Source of the DNA: an uncultured Clostridia bacterium
GTDB lineage: Bacteria > Bacillota > Clostridia > Christensenellales > Aristaeellaceae
Reading direction: 5' to 3'
DNA length: 35,029 nt
Assembly: GCA_934631055.1 (NCBI GenBank)
Contig: CAKTXP010000007.1
Coordinates: forward strand, 1-35,029
Part shown: piece after piece, positions 1-7,189 of the stretch
Layout: each line of letters begins with the position of its first letter
Position numbering within the stretch: position 1 is the first letter of the stretch
Made by a program: the position numbers and the translations under genes
Notes under the pieces: model-generated
Databases searched by the model: none
What the model saw: only the letters and a program-made list of their open reading frames with translations
Told to the model about the DNA's origin: nothing

Positions 1-41
1 AAACGGGTTGGAAGAAAAATAGTTCTTCCAACCCGTTTTTT
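1..41 (-). terminator. Bidirectional intrinsic terminator after lexA
   Basis: A perfect 16-bp stem (1-16 pairs with 23-38) encloses a 6-nt loop. Six Ts (36-41) follow it on the plus strand, and an AAA at the window edge gives the start of a T run on the minus strand. It lies 24 nt beyond the lexA stop, so it most likely ends lexA transcription and may also serve a convergent gene outside the window. Confidence 0.8.
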
Positions 42-64
42 GTCAAATTGTTTCTATGCTTTTT

Positions 65-688
65 CTAAAACCTGCGAATCAGACTGACGACTTTTCCAAG
101 AATGGTTACAGAAGGTACAATGATTGGAATCATCGCATCGTTTTCCGGCTGAAGCCGGATATAACCATGCTCCTTATAAAAGCGCTTAACCGTTGTCTCG
201 TCATCAATCATGGCGACAACGATTTCCCCGTTATTGGCATCCGGTTGTTTGCGTACAATGATATAATCATCATTCATAATCCCTGCTTGTATCATACTTT
301 CTCCACGAACGCGCAAAGCAAATAATTCGCCGTCGCCTACAACATCCGTAGGCAGTGACAACATTTCCTCGATATTTTCTTCAGCAAGGATCGGTATACC
401 CGCCGCAACACGTCCAACAACCGGAATCTGACGCATTGCCGACACGTCGTATGTAGGAACAGGAGAGGGGAGAGAAAGCCCCATCGCGCGAGGCTTCAAC
501 GCATCGCGGTGAAGAAACCCCTTCTTTTCAAGCCGTGTCAAGTGCCCGTGGACCGTCGATGTAGACTTTAATCCAACCGCTTCTCCGATTTCGCGGACAG
601 AAGGCGCATATCCGCGCGTTTTAATCTCAGATTCGATATAAGCAAGAATGCGAGCCTGCATATCGCCGCGGGGTTTCTTATCTCCCAT
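65..688 (-). CDS. lexA: LexA repressor
   Basis: Transcriptional repressor of the SOS response; on RecA-ssDNA stimulation it cleaves itself and releases its operators. The 207-residue length is normal for the family. Residues 1-70 form the winged-helix DNA-binding domain (MQARILAYIESE, YAPSVREIGEAVGL, STVHGHL). The C-terminal S24 domain has the cleavage site Ala96-Gly97 (VAAGIPI), the nucleophile Ser131 (GESM) and the general base Lys168 (TVKRF), so it should be autocleavable. A promoter and an SOS box lie upstream, so the gene is probably autoregulated. It is monocistronic, with a strong hairpin terminator 24 nt past the stop. Identification is secure. Confidence 0.97.
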   Translation of the reverse strand: MGDKKPRGDMQARILAYIESEIKTRGYAPSVREIGEAVGLKSTSTVHGHLTRLEKKGFLHRDALKPRAMGLSLPSPVPTYDVSAMRQIPVVGRVAAGIPILAEENIEEMLSLPTDVVGDGELFALRVRGESMIQAGIMNDDYIIVRKQPDANNGEIVVAMIDDETTVKRFYKEHGYIRLQPENDAMIPIIVPSVTILGKVVSLIRRF

Positions 689-734
689 GAAATGCGCCAG
701 CTCCTTTCACTAAACTCAGTAAAGGCTTTAACTA

Positions 735-764
735 ATTATATCATAAACAGGTGGATAAAAGCAA
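735..764 (-). promoter_or_regulatory. lexA promoter
   Basis: Read on the minus strand, a -35 TTGCTT (764-759) is followed after 18 nt by a perfect -10 TATAAT (740-735). The lexA start codon is about 47 nt further on. The SOS box lies 8 nt upstream of this -35. Confidence 0.7.
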
Positions 765-771
765 GAAATAT

Positions 772-785
772 CAAACATACGTTCG
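772..785 (-). promoter_or_regulatory. LexA (SOS/DinR-type) operator box
   Basis: Minus-strand CGAACGTATGTTTG fits the Gram-positive LexA consensus CGAACRNRYGTTYN at every position. It sits between the divergent lexA promoter and the promoter of the Cys-rich gene at 856. It therefore could control both, by inference from position. Confidence 0.85.
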
Positions 786-797
786 TATCTAAACAGC

Positions 798-826
798 TTG
801 TCTGATAAGAAAAACAGTGATATAAT
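798..826 (+). promoter_or_regulatory. Promoter of the Cys-rich small protein gene
   Basis: TTGTCT (798-803), a 17-nt spacer and a perfect TATAAT (821-826). It is divergent from the lexA promoter, and its -35 begins 12 nt from the LexA box. Confidence 0.75.
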
Positions 827-855
827 GAGCAGGCTGAATAAGGAGGAAAATGAAG

Positions 856-1140
856 ATGGTAGAAAAACGTTGCGTCTTATATGATCGCGAGTGTATTGAA
901 TGCGGAGAGTGCAATCTCTGTGATTTGGATCCGACAAAAATCTGTGATAATTGCGGAAAATGTATCGGATTGGATCAGGGAAAAGACAGTCCGGAATACC
1001 GTGCAATAAAAGTTGATGGAATCATCGATGAGACTATGGATCCCAATGATTATCTTTATGATGAAGAAACGCTGGATGATGACGCCGAAGACATCATGAA
1101 TGATGACGATTTATTTCCGTTTATGCGTGGTAACAGATAA
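856..1140 (+). CDS. Small acidic protein with a ferredoxin-like Cys cluster
   Basis: Function not known. This 94-residue protein starts with a run of Cys pairs (C-x3-CIECGECNLCDL, then ICDNCGKCI) that resembles a metal or Fe-S binding site. The C-terminal half is very acidic (many D/E, about residues 52-88). Two start codons are possible. The AGGAGG at 841-846 is only 3 nt from the ATG at 850 but 9 nt from the ATG at 856, so 856 is preferred. The gene has its own consensus promoter, divergent from lexA across a perfect SOS box, which suggests DNA-damage control (inference). It ends in a strong terminator, so it is a single-gene unit. No membrane segment or signal peptide is visible. Confidence 0.8.
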   Translation: MVEKRCVLYDRECIECGECNLCDLDPTKICDNCGKCIGLDQGKDSPEYRAIKVDGIIDETMDPNDYLYDEETLDDDAEDIMNDDDLFPFMRGNR

Positions 1141-1151
1141 AGATTCTCCAT

Positions 1152-1196
1152 CAGGCGTGTTTTGCGAAGTTTCATGACAAAACATGCCTGTTTTTT
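1152..1196 (+). terminator. Intrinsic terminator of the Cys-rich gene
   Basis: A 13-bp stem with one G-T pair (1152-1164 with 1178-1190) is followed by six Ts (1191-1196), 11 nt after the stop codon. Confidence 0.85.
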
Positions 1197-1291
1197 AACT
1201 CACAGAAAATCGTACGGAGAATTACCTATGTGCGAAAAGTTTTTCCGCTTTACAAACTATGGTGGAAATTCGAACGGGCTCAGCCTGCTTT

Positions 1292-2398
1292 TTATTTTTC
1301 CGTCTGATTTGCATGGAATTCAGGCTTTTCTCTCAAGACAGTCTTTTGAGCAGCAAGACGACGGTGATCTTCAGAAATCGCCGCGTAGTGTTTTCGGGTC
1401 GTATTGACATCTGAGTGTCCAAGTACATCTGCAACGAGATAGATATCACCGGTCTCACGATATAGGTTCGTACCAAATGTACTTCTCAGCTTATGTGGAC
1501 TGATCTTTTTTTTCAAAGGTGCTGCGATCGCAGCGTATTTCTTAACCATATTTTCAACGGCACGCTGCGAAATTCTGCGTCGCTGAATGGATAAAAAGAA
1601 AGCGTTTTCATGTCCGGGCAAAGCCTCAATTTGTTTGCGCTCAGCTAGATAATCCTTTAATGCGTCCGCAACTTCATCCGAAAGATACAAAATGACTTCT
1701 TTTCCGCCTTTGCGCGTTACGACAAACGCGTTTTGTTCAAAATCAAAATCGTCGATATTCAAACCCACACATTCGCTGATACGGATTCCTGTTCCAAGGA
1801 ACAAAGTCAGCATGGCAACATCCCGCTTGCGTGTCACATGGTGGTATTTCTGATAGGTTTTCGGCAGAGCCTGACCGCTTTCGGCAACATCCAGAATTCG
1901 GGCAACTTCGTCGATATCCAGACGGATAATCGCGCGTTCATGCAATTTGGGCAGTGGAACAAGAGAAGCTGTATTGCTTTCAATGCGCCCGTCTGAAAAC
2001 AGGTATTTATAAAAAGCACGAAGAGAAGCGTATTTTCGCTTAATGCCGTACTCGTGATTTGTCATCTCTCGGGAACTGATTTCGCCATCATCGAGGGACT
2101 CATTCTTGATATACAGCGTTAAATAGCGCGCATAGCGTTCCAAATCCTGTTTGGTAACCTGTTGAATATCTTCGATGGTAAATTCAGTGACTGGTTTACC
2201 GCCAAATTTAGGCAGTTCATCGGAAAGATATTGAAAAAACAATTTTAAGTCATATGCGTAACTGAGCCGAGTGAGCGCGCTGGTCTGCTGTTCGATTGCG
2301 ATAAAGTAATCTGAGCAGCATTGCGGCAATTCATGAAGCAATTCACGCAGGTGGCGGGTTCGCTCAAGCTCAGTCTGTGTATGATAGTCATTAGGCAT
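1292..2398 (-). CDS. Xer-like tyrosine site-specific recombinase
   Basis: Phage-integrase-fold recombinase of 368 residues. An N-terminal SAM-like core-binding domain (about 25-165) precedes the catalytic domain (about 175-350). The catalytic set is visible: Arg in GTGIRISE, Lys in TRKGGK, His and Arg in SPHKLRSTF, then His in LGHSDVNTT and the nucleophile Tyr in RKHYA. It is somewhat longer than typical XerC/XerD (about 300) because of an inserted stretch around 95-120. Which Xer it is, and whether it resolves chromosome dimers or acts on a local site, cannot be told. It lies downstream of rnhA on the same strand, separated by an inverted repeat. GAGGGTGG 4 nt before the ATG supports the start. 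Confidence 0.9.
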   Translation of the reverse strand: MPNDYHTQTELERTRHLRELLHELPQCCSDYFIAIEQQTSALTRLSYAYDLKLFFQYLSDELPKFGGKPVTEFTIEDIQQVTKQDLERYARYLTLYIKNESLDDGEISSREMTNHEYGIKRKYASLRAFYKYLFSDGRIESNTASLVPLPKLHERAIIRLDIDEVARILDVAESGQALPKTYQKYHHVTRKRDVAMLTLFLGTGIRISECVGLNIDDFDFEQNAFVVTRKGGKEVILYLSDEVADALKDYLAERKQIEALPGHENAFFLSIQRRRISQRAVENMVKKYAAIAAPLKKKISPHKLRSTFGTNLYRETGDIYLVADVLGHSDVNTTRKHYAAISEDHRRLAAQKTVLREKPEFHANQTEK

Positions 2399-2419
2399 AA
2401 AACCACCCTCGTTTCGCTG

Positions 2420-2454
2420 TAGACTTCGTAAAACCTGAGTTTTGCGAAGTCTAC
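2420..2454. repeat. 15-bp inverted repeat upstream of the recombinase gene
   Basis: TAGACTTCGTAAAAC (2420-2434), a 4-nt spacer and GTTTTGCGAAGTCTA (2439-2453) form a near-perfect palindrome with one G-T pair. No T run follows on either strand, so it is not a classic terminator. Its right arm contains a 12-mer that recurs at 1159-1170 on the other side of the recombinase gene. Confidence 0.6.
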
Positions 2455-2479
2455 TAAATCTATCCCCTAATAGAATCCA

Positions 2480-2917
2480 TCAACGATGATCCCGAATTTG
2501 ACCCGTTGCCAGCTCATCGCAGCGATTGTTCCATGGATTATCCGCATGCCCTTTTACTTTGTTGATTGTCACATCATGCGGCTGCATCACCGTTAAGAGC
2601 CATTTCCAAAGATCCTGATTCTCAACAGGCTTTTTTGCAGAATTTTTCCAGCCATTGCGCTGCCATGATTCGATCCAGTTTTGTTTAAAGGCGTTGACCA
2701 GATAAGCGGAATCCGAATACAGCGTAACTTTACAAGGTTGTTTCAGTGCGGTAAAACCTTGGACCGCTGCAAATAACTCCATCCGGTTATTCGTCGTATC
2801 CGGCATGAAACCGGAAATCTCTTTTATGTGTTCGCCAAACATCAGAACCGTTCCCCAACCACCGGGACCCGGATTGCCTGAACAGGCTCCATCCGTATAC
2901 ATGATAATCTCTTTCAC
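2480..2917 (-). CDS. rnhA: Ribonuclease HI
   Basis: Cuts the RNA strand of RNA-DNA hybrids in replication and R-loop removal. The 145-residue length is normal. All the active-site residues are present at the usual positions: Asp9 (YTDGACSGNPGPGGWG), Glu47 (NRMEL), Asp69 (YSDSAY), His124 (VKGHAD) and Asp134 (RCDELA). It lies 42 nt downstream of proC on the same strand, so the two may be co-transcribed. Confidence 0.96.
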   Translation of the reverse strand: MKEIIMYTDGACSGNPGPGGWGTVLMFGEHIKEISGFMPDTTNNRMELFAAVQGFTALKQPCKVTLYSDSAYLVNAFKQNWIESWQRNGWKNSAKKPVENQDLWKWLLTVMQPHDVTINKVKGHADNPWNNRCDELATGQIRDHR

Positions 2918-2959
2918 AGAATTCTTGCTCCACTGATAAATAACATAAGAATTTAATAC

Positions 2960-3754
2960 TTAATGCGCCATACGCAGCGTCTTTTCGATAGACGCCCCAA
3001 CCGCATCCATGACTGCCGCACGCATGCCGTCTTTTTCAAGCGCATAGACGCCTTCAATCGTCGATCCGCCCGGCGAGCAAACAGCATCTTTGAGTTTGCC
3101 CGGGTGTTCACCCGTTTCAAGAACCATTTTAGCAGCACCAATAAGCGTTTGTGCAGCTAATTTATACGCAAGCGTACGCGGTACGCCATAGCGAACGCCT
3201 CCATCAGCCATGGCTTCAATAAATTCATACACAAATGCAGGTCCACAGCCACTGATACCATTTGCCGCCGTATAGACAGCGTCTTCCACAACAACCGTTT
3301 TTCCTGCCGCAGAAAATGTAGATTGTGCGAAATCAAACTCTTCCTCTGTACAAGTGCAATGACTGGAAAGCAAGCTCATGCCTTCGCCAACAGCCAGCGG
3401 TGTATTGGGCATCACCCGTACAAATCGAGTGGTTTGCGGCAGAGCATTTTTCAGCATTTCGTATGTCCAGCCCGCGACAATCGAAATAACAAACTTCCCA
3501 TTCAGAGCTTCATGAATTTCATCAATGACTTCCTGCGCATATACGGGCTTAATGGCTAATACAATACAGTCAACTGCCTGAACCAGCGAAGTATTATCCG
3601 GCATGACGTGAATTCCCGTATTAACAAATTCTGTACTTTTTTCAGGATGCTTTCGACTTAAATAGATTTCATCAGCTTGAAGAGCCTGCTTATTTAGAAT
3701 TCCCTTAATGATGGCGGAGCCCATATTTCCCGCACCGATAAAACCAAGCTTCAT
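2960..3754 (-). CDS. proC: Pyrroline-5-carboxylate reductase
   Basis: Catalyses the last step of proline synthesis, reducing 1-pyrroline-5-carboxylate with NAD(P)H in the cytoplasm. The 264-residue length is normal. The Rossmann nucleotide-binding motif is at the N terminus (GFIGAGNMGSAI). The C-terminal dimerisation and active-site helices are clear (ISGCGPAFVYEFIEAMADGG, CSPGGSTIEGV). The reading frame is open further upstream, but GGAGG 8-9 nt before the ATG at 3754 and the position of the Rossmann motif fix this start. A consensus promoter lies upstream and rnhA follows. Confidence 0.96.
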   Translation of the reverse strand: MKLGFIGAGNMGSAIIKGILNKQALQADEIYLSRKHPEKSTEFVNTGIHVMPDNTSLVQAVDCIVLAIKPVYAQEVIDEIHEALNGKFVISIVAGWTYEMLKNALPQTTRFVRVMPNTPLAVGEGMSLLSSHCTCTEEEFDFAQSTFSAAGKTVVVEDAVYTAANGISGCGPAFVYEFIEAMADGGVRYGVPRTLAYKLAAQTLIGAAKMVLETGEHPGKLKDAVCSPGGSTIEGVYALEKDGMRAAVMDAVGASIEKTLRMAH

Positions 3755-3810
3755 TTTTATGCCTCCATTCTTCCTGCTGCCAATCATGTGTAGTAAACAC
3801 AATATATAGT

Positions 3811-3839
3811 ATTGTACAAAGAAAATTTGAATTCGTCAA
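3811..3839 (-). promoter_or_regulatory. proC promoter
   Basis: On the minus strand, TTGACG (3839-3834), a 17-nt spacer and TACAAT (3816-3811). It lies between proC and the end of the transposase relic. Confidence 0.75.
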
Positions 3840-3879
3840 TTCGCAAAAAGAACGAAAGAATCCTGAAAATGTAGATTTG

Positions 3880-4138
3880 TCAAAAATCTTGGACACGATA
3901 GAAAGCAAGTTTTTGCTTTGGAGAAGCCCACTTCAAAGGACGCATAGGTCGGTTAGAAGGAATGAGAATCGTAGAGAAGCCTCTGATCTTCCCGATGACT
4001 GCGCTCAACTTTTCAATATTATATCGAGGAGTATAATGGGCAGATGAGCTTGTGGCGAATCCCCAATTCTTGAGCCGTTTTTTTAAGGGTCAATTTATCT
4101 TTTTGGCTGTTAGAAAAACGATTGGTAGCCTCGATTAA
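3880..4138 (-). pseudogene. Frameshifted IS481/IS3-type transposase remnant
   Basis: Only the C-terminal part of a DDE transposase remains, split over all three minus-strand frames. The pieces in order are EATNRF...KTAQELGIRHKLICP (about 4138-4036), YTPRYN (just after), KVERSHREDQ...YDSHSF (about 4012-3958) and NRPMRPLKWASP...VQDF followed by a stop (3957-3880). Joined together they reproduce the familiar order of these transposases (ELGIRHKLI, YTPRHN, KVERSHREDQ, MRPL.W.SP). At least three frame changes and the lack of an N-terminal part show it is dead. The sequence around 3870-3896 (TTTGTCAAAAATCTTGGACA) could be the element's terminal end (inference). The other end was not found. Confidence 0.8.
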
Positions 4139-4208
4139 ATCAGAGGTTCCATAGTATCTCAGAAAAGTCGGCTATGAGGTCATGGCTTCTCTGATGAGCA
4201 CATAGCCT

Positions 4209-4352
4209 GTTGAAGATCATGCCGGCTATTCGTTTATATGCCGTAAAAGAGTCGAAGAAAAGTGCTATTTGTCTGCCTATATGACCGGACTGAATAAGCT
4301 CCTTCACATCTATTATGCACGTGTCTGTGAAGTAATGAAAGAGCCGACTTAA
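4209..4352 (+). pseudogene. Unidentified ORF tail, probable gene remnant
   Basis: An open frame of 47 codons ends at TAA 4350-4352, with a TAG in frame just upstream (4203-4205) and no start codon or ribosome site. The peptide is basic and aromatic (KRVEEKCYLSAYMTGLNKLL, IYYARVCEVMKEPT), which looks like real coding sequence. It sits next to the transposase relic and could be the tail of a second mobile-element gene, but I do not recognise it. Confidence 0.4.
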
Positions 4353-4363
4353 TGTCGGCTCTC
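4341..4363 (-). terminator. Hairpin, possible terminator of the ATP synthase operon
   Basis: GAGCCGAC and GTCGGCTC (4341-4348 and 4354-4361) form a perfect 8-bp stem around a 5-nt loop. On the minus strand CTTTCATT follows, a weak T tract. It is about 135 nt past the atpC stop and overlaps the end of the plus-strand ORF remnant. No better terminator was seen before it. Confidence 0.5.
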
Positions 4364-4494
4364 GATGATCTTGATTTTGGGCTAAATCAAAGCTTATTCA
4401 GTGTACACTTTTGGTTCTTAAAAATTGAAAATTTCTTTTGATTTTCTTCGATTTAGAGCTTGATTTTCATTAGAAGTTTTTTTGTTCAAATTTA

Positions 4495-4896
4495 TCAGCT
4501 CTTCACTCCGATGCGAACCAATGCACGCCGAAGTTTTGCTTCCGCAAGCATCAATTCACGAGCGTCATCTTTTGCTGCGTCGATACGAGATTGAGCCACT
4601 TCTTTCGCACGCTGAGCACGTTCCAGATCAATATTCTCCGCCCATTCAAATGTCGTTGCAATCAAATTGGCTTCACCATTGATCATGGCCAGCATGCCGC
4701 CGATGCAGGCAGCGCGCCGAGTCTGCCCATCCGCCAGAACGACTGATGCCGCACCCGCGCCTACCGCAGACACATAGTCAATGTGATGCGCCAACAGGCA
4801 AACATCACCGTCGATCATTCGCACGCGCAAACGCTCAACATCGCCGTCAAACAGCAGCCCGTCAGGCGTACTGATTTTCAGGTGAAACGTACTCAT
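4495..4896 (-). CDS. atpC: ATP synthase F1 epsilon subunit
   Basis: Central-stalk subunit that couples rotation to catalysis and can inhibit ATP hydrolysis. It has 133 residues, a normal length. The N-terminal beta-sandwich begins FHLKISTPDGLLFDGDVERL, and the C-terminal two-helix hairpin (about 85-130) is rich in Ala, Arg and Glu. It is the last gene of the operon. Its ATG overlaps the atpD stop by 4 nt (ATGA), which indicates translational coupling. Confidence 0.95.
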   Translation of the reverse strand: MSTFHLKISTPDGLLFDGDVERLRVRMIDGDVCLLAHHIDYVSAVGAGAASVVLADGQTRRAACIGGMLAMINGEANLIATTFEWAENIDLERAQRAKEVAQSRIDAAKDDARELMLAEAKLRRALVRIGVKS

Positions 4897-6296
4897 GCCT
4901 GCTCACCCTTTTTTGCCTTGGCAACAGCCTCGTCAATTGTACCTACGAACAGGAACGCGCTCTCCGGCAGATCATCGTGTTTTCCCTCGATAATCTCCTT
5001 AAAGCCGCGGATAGTCTCCTTAATCGGAACATATTTGCCTTCCATGCCCGTAAACTGCTCAGCAACGCTGAACGGCTGAGACAGGAAACGCTGAATCTTA
5101 CGCGCACGGGAAACAGTCAGCTTATCCTCTTCAGACAGCTCGTCCATGCCCATGATAGCGATAATATCCTGAAGCTCTTTATAGCGCTGCAAAATGCGCT
5201 GTACGTCGCGCGCGACGCGGTAATGCTCTTCGCCCACGACATCCGGACTGAGGATACGGCTGGTCGATTCCAACGGATCAACGGCGGGATAAATACCCAG
5301 CGAAGAAATCGCACGGGAAAGAACTGTCGTCGCATCCAGATGCGCAAACGTCGTCGCAGGCGCAGGATCCGTCAAGTCGTCAGCCGGAACATAGACCGCC
5401 TGAACCGATGTAATCGAGCCGTGTTTAGTGGACGTAATGCGCTCCTGCAACGCGCCCATTTCCGTCGCCAACGTCGGCTGATAACCAACCGCACTCGGCA
5501 TGCGTCCCAGAAGCGCGGATACTTCCGAACCAGCCTGTGTAAAGCGGAAGATATTATCAATGAACAGCAGCACATCCTGTCCTTCACGATCGCGGAAATA
5601 CTCCGCCATGGTCAGACCAGACAGCGCCACGCGCATACGCGCTCCCGGCGGCTCGTTCATCTGACCATAGACCAAAGCAGTCTTGCTCAGAACGCCGCTT
5701 TCCTTCATCTCGTTATACAGGTCGTTGCCTTCGCGGGTACGCTCGCCAACACCGGTAAACACGGACAGACCGCCGTGCTGCTTGGCGATGTTGTTAATCA
5801 ATTCCATAATTAACACCGTCTTGCCAACGCCTGCGCCGCCAAACAGACCAATCTTGCCGCCTTTTGCATATGGCGCAATCAAGTCAACGACCTTAATGCC
5901 CGTTTCCAAGATTTCGGCGGAAGTTTCCTGCTCGTCATACGGCGGCGGATCGCGGTGAATCGCCCACCGTTCAACATCTTCCGGCGCCGGCTGGTTATCG
6001 ACCGGCTCACCAAGCAGATTGAAGATACGTCCCAGACACTTTTCGCCGACTGGAACCGTGATTGGTGAACCGCTGTCCACCGCCTTGGCGCCGCGCGTCA
6101 GACCGTCTGTACTGCTCATGGCAATACAGCGCACAACGTCGTCGCCAATATGCTGGGCAACCTCAACCGTCAGCTTTTTCTCGCCGCTTTCAATTTCAAT
6201 TGCGTTCAAAAGCTGCGGCAGCTCGCCATCTTTAAATCGAATATCCAATACCGGTCCAATAACCTGAACAACGGTACCGATGCTTCCTTTAGCCAT
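4893..6296 (-). CDS. atpD: ATP synthase F1 beta subunit
   Basis: Catalytic subunit of F1, where ATP is made from ADP and phosphate. It has 467 residues, the usual size. Visible motifs are the P-loop GGAGVGKT, GERTREGNDLY, the Walker B strand DVLLFIDNIFRF and ALVYGQMNEPPGARMRV. The frame is open 14 codons further upstream, but AGGAG before the ATG at 6296 and the conserved start MAKGSIGTVVQVIGPVLDI fix this start. It lies 22 nt after atpG and overlaps atpC by 4 nt. Confidence 0.98.
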   Translation of the reverse strand: MAKGSIGTVVQVIGPVLDIRFKDGELPQLLNAIEIESGEKKLTVEVAQHIGDDVVRCIAMSSTDGLTRGAKAVDSGSPITVPVGEKCLGRIFNLLGEPVDNQPAPEDVERWAIHRDPPPYDEQETSAEILETGIKVVDLIAPYAKGGKIGLFGGAGVGKTVLIMELINNIAKQHGGLSVFTGVGERTREGNDLYNEMKESGVLSKTALVYGQMNEPPGARMRVALSGLTMAEYFRDREGQDVLLFIDNIFRFTQAGSEVSALLGRMPSAVGYQPTLATEMGALQERITSTKHGSITSVQAVYVPADDLTDPAPATTFAHLDATTVLSRAISSLGIYPAVDPLESTSRILSPDVVGEEHYRVARDVQRILQRYKELQDIIAIMGMDELSEEDKLTVSRARKIQRFLSQPFSVAEQFTGMEGKYVPIKETIRGFKEIIEGKHDDLPESAFLFVGTIDEAVAKAKKGEQA

Positions 6297-6318
6297 AGCG
6301 TTGCTCCTTTTATTTATA

Positions 6319-7170
6319 TCAATGCTCGGCACCCGCAACGATCTCCGTAATCTCCTGCGTAATCGCGCCTTGACGCGCGCGGTTATAACGCAGACTCAAA
6401 TCGTCAATCATTTCCGCCGCATTCTTGCTTGCCGCGTCCATCGCCGTTCGGCGAGCGCCCAGCTCGCTGGCAACAGATTCGCACATCGCACCATAAATCA
6501 TTCCCGCAATATAATTGGGAACGATCGCATCATATACGGCGCTTGGGCTCGGCTCATAAAGTACAAGCGAACGCACGCCAGATGTCGTATCAGCGTTCGT
6601 CTTCTTCAGCGGCAGCAGTTCCTCGCAGACAGGCGTCTGCGTCAGCATGGAAACAAACTGCGTATAGACGATGGATACCGCGTCGAATTGACCGCTTAGA
6701 TATCCCTTCGTCACCAGATTGCTGATTGTAAAACAATCCGCAACCGATACTTCCGCCGCTTCCGCAAACTCTGTCGTCAGCATTTCCACATGATTACGGT
6801 TAAAAAACTCGACCGTGCGTTTGCCGATTGGCAGAACGCAAACGTCCTTGTTCACGATCATAGGCAAAGCAGACTTGAACACATTGCTGTTATAGCCGCC
6901 TGCCAGCCCTCTGTCGCCCGCGATCACAATCACGCAGCGCTTTTTTATATCGCGTTGTTTCTGATACGGAGAGGAAAAATCGCTGCTCGCCTTCTCAATA
7001 TTTTCAAGCGTCTGCTGAAGACCCGTAAAATACGGGCGACACTTTTCCTGGCGTTCTTTCGCCTTCCTGAGCTTGGAGGAAGCGACAAGTTCCATCGCCT
7101 TGGTGATCTGCATGGTGCTTTCTACGCTCTTAATGCGCAGTTTGATGTCTTTCATCGAAGCGCCAGCCAT
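6319..7170 (-). CDS. atpG: ATP synthase F1 gamma subunit
   Basis: Central rotor shaft of F1. It has 283 residues. The N-terminal helix (MKDIKLRIKSVESTMQITKA) and C-terminal helix (RYNRARQGAITQEITEIV) that form the coiled-coil shaft are well conserved, and the Rossmann-like middle has the IAGDRGLAGGYN motif. The start at 7170 is preceded by GGAGGGAG; an in-frame ATG five codons later would also fit. It lies 19 nt after atpA. Confidence 0.96.
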   Translation of the reverse strand: MAGASMKDIKLRIKSVESTMQITKAMELVASSKLRKAKERQEKCRPYFTGLQQTLENIEKASSDFSSPYQKQRDIKKRCVIVIAGDRGLAGGYNSNVFKSALPMIVNKDVCVLPIGKRTVEFFNRNHVEMLTTEFAEAAEVSVADCFTISNLVTKGYLSGQFDAVSIVYTQFVSMLTQTPVCEELLPLKKTNADTTSGVRSLVLYEPSPSAVYDAIVPNYIAGMIYGAMCESVASELGARRTAMDAASKNAAEMIDDLSLRYNRARQGAITQEITEIVAGAEH

Positions 7171-7189
7171 CCCAAACTCCCTCCTTTAC

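Noticed and set aside
1274..1300. A tRNA T-arm-like sequence (GTTCGAAT on the minus strand) that could mark an integration site
   Set aside because: The flanking bases do not pair as a T-stem and there is no acceptor stem or anticodon arm.
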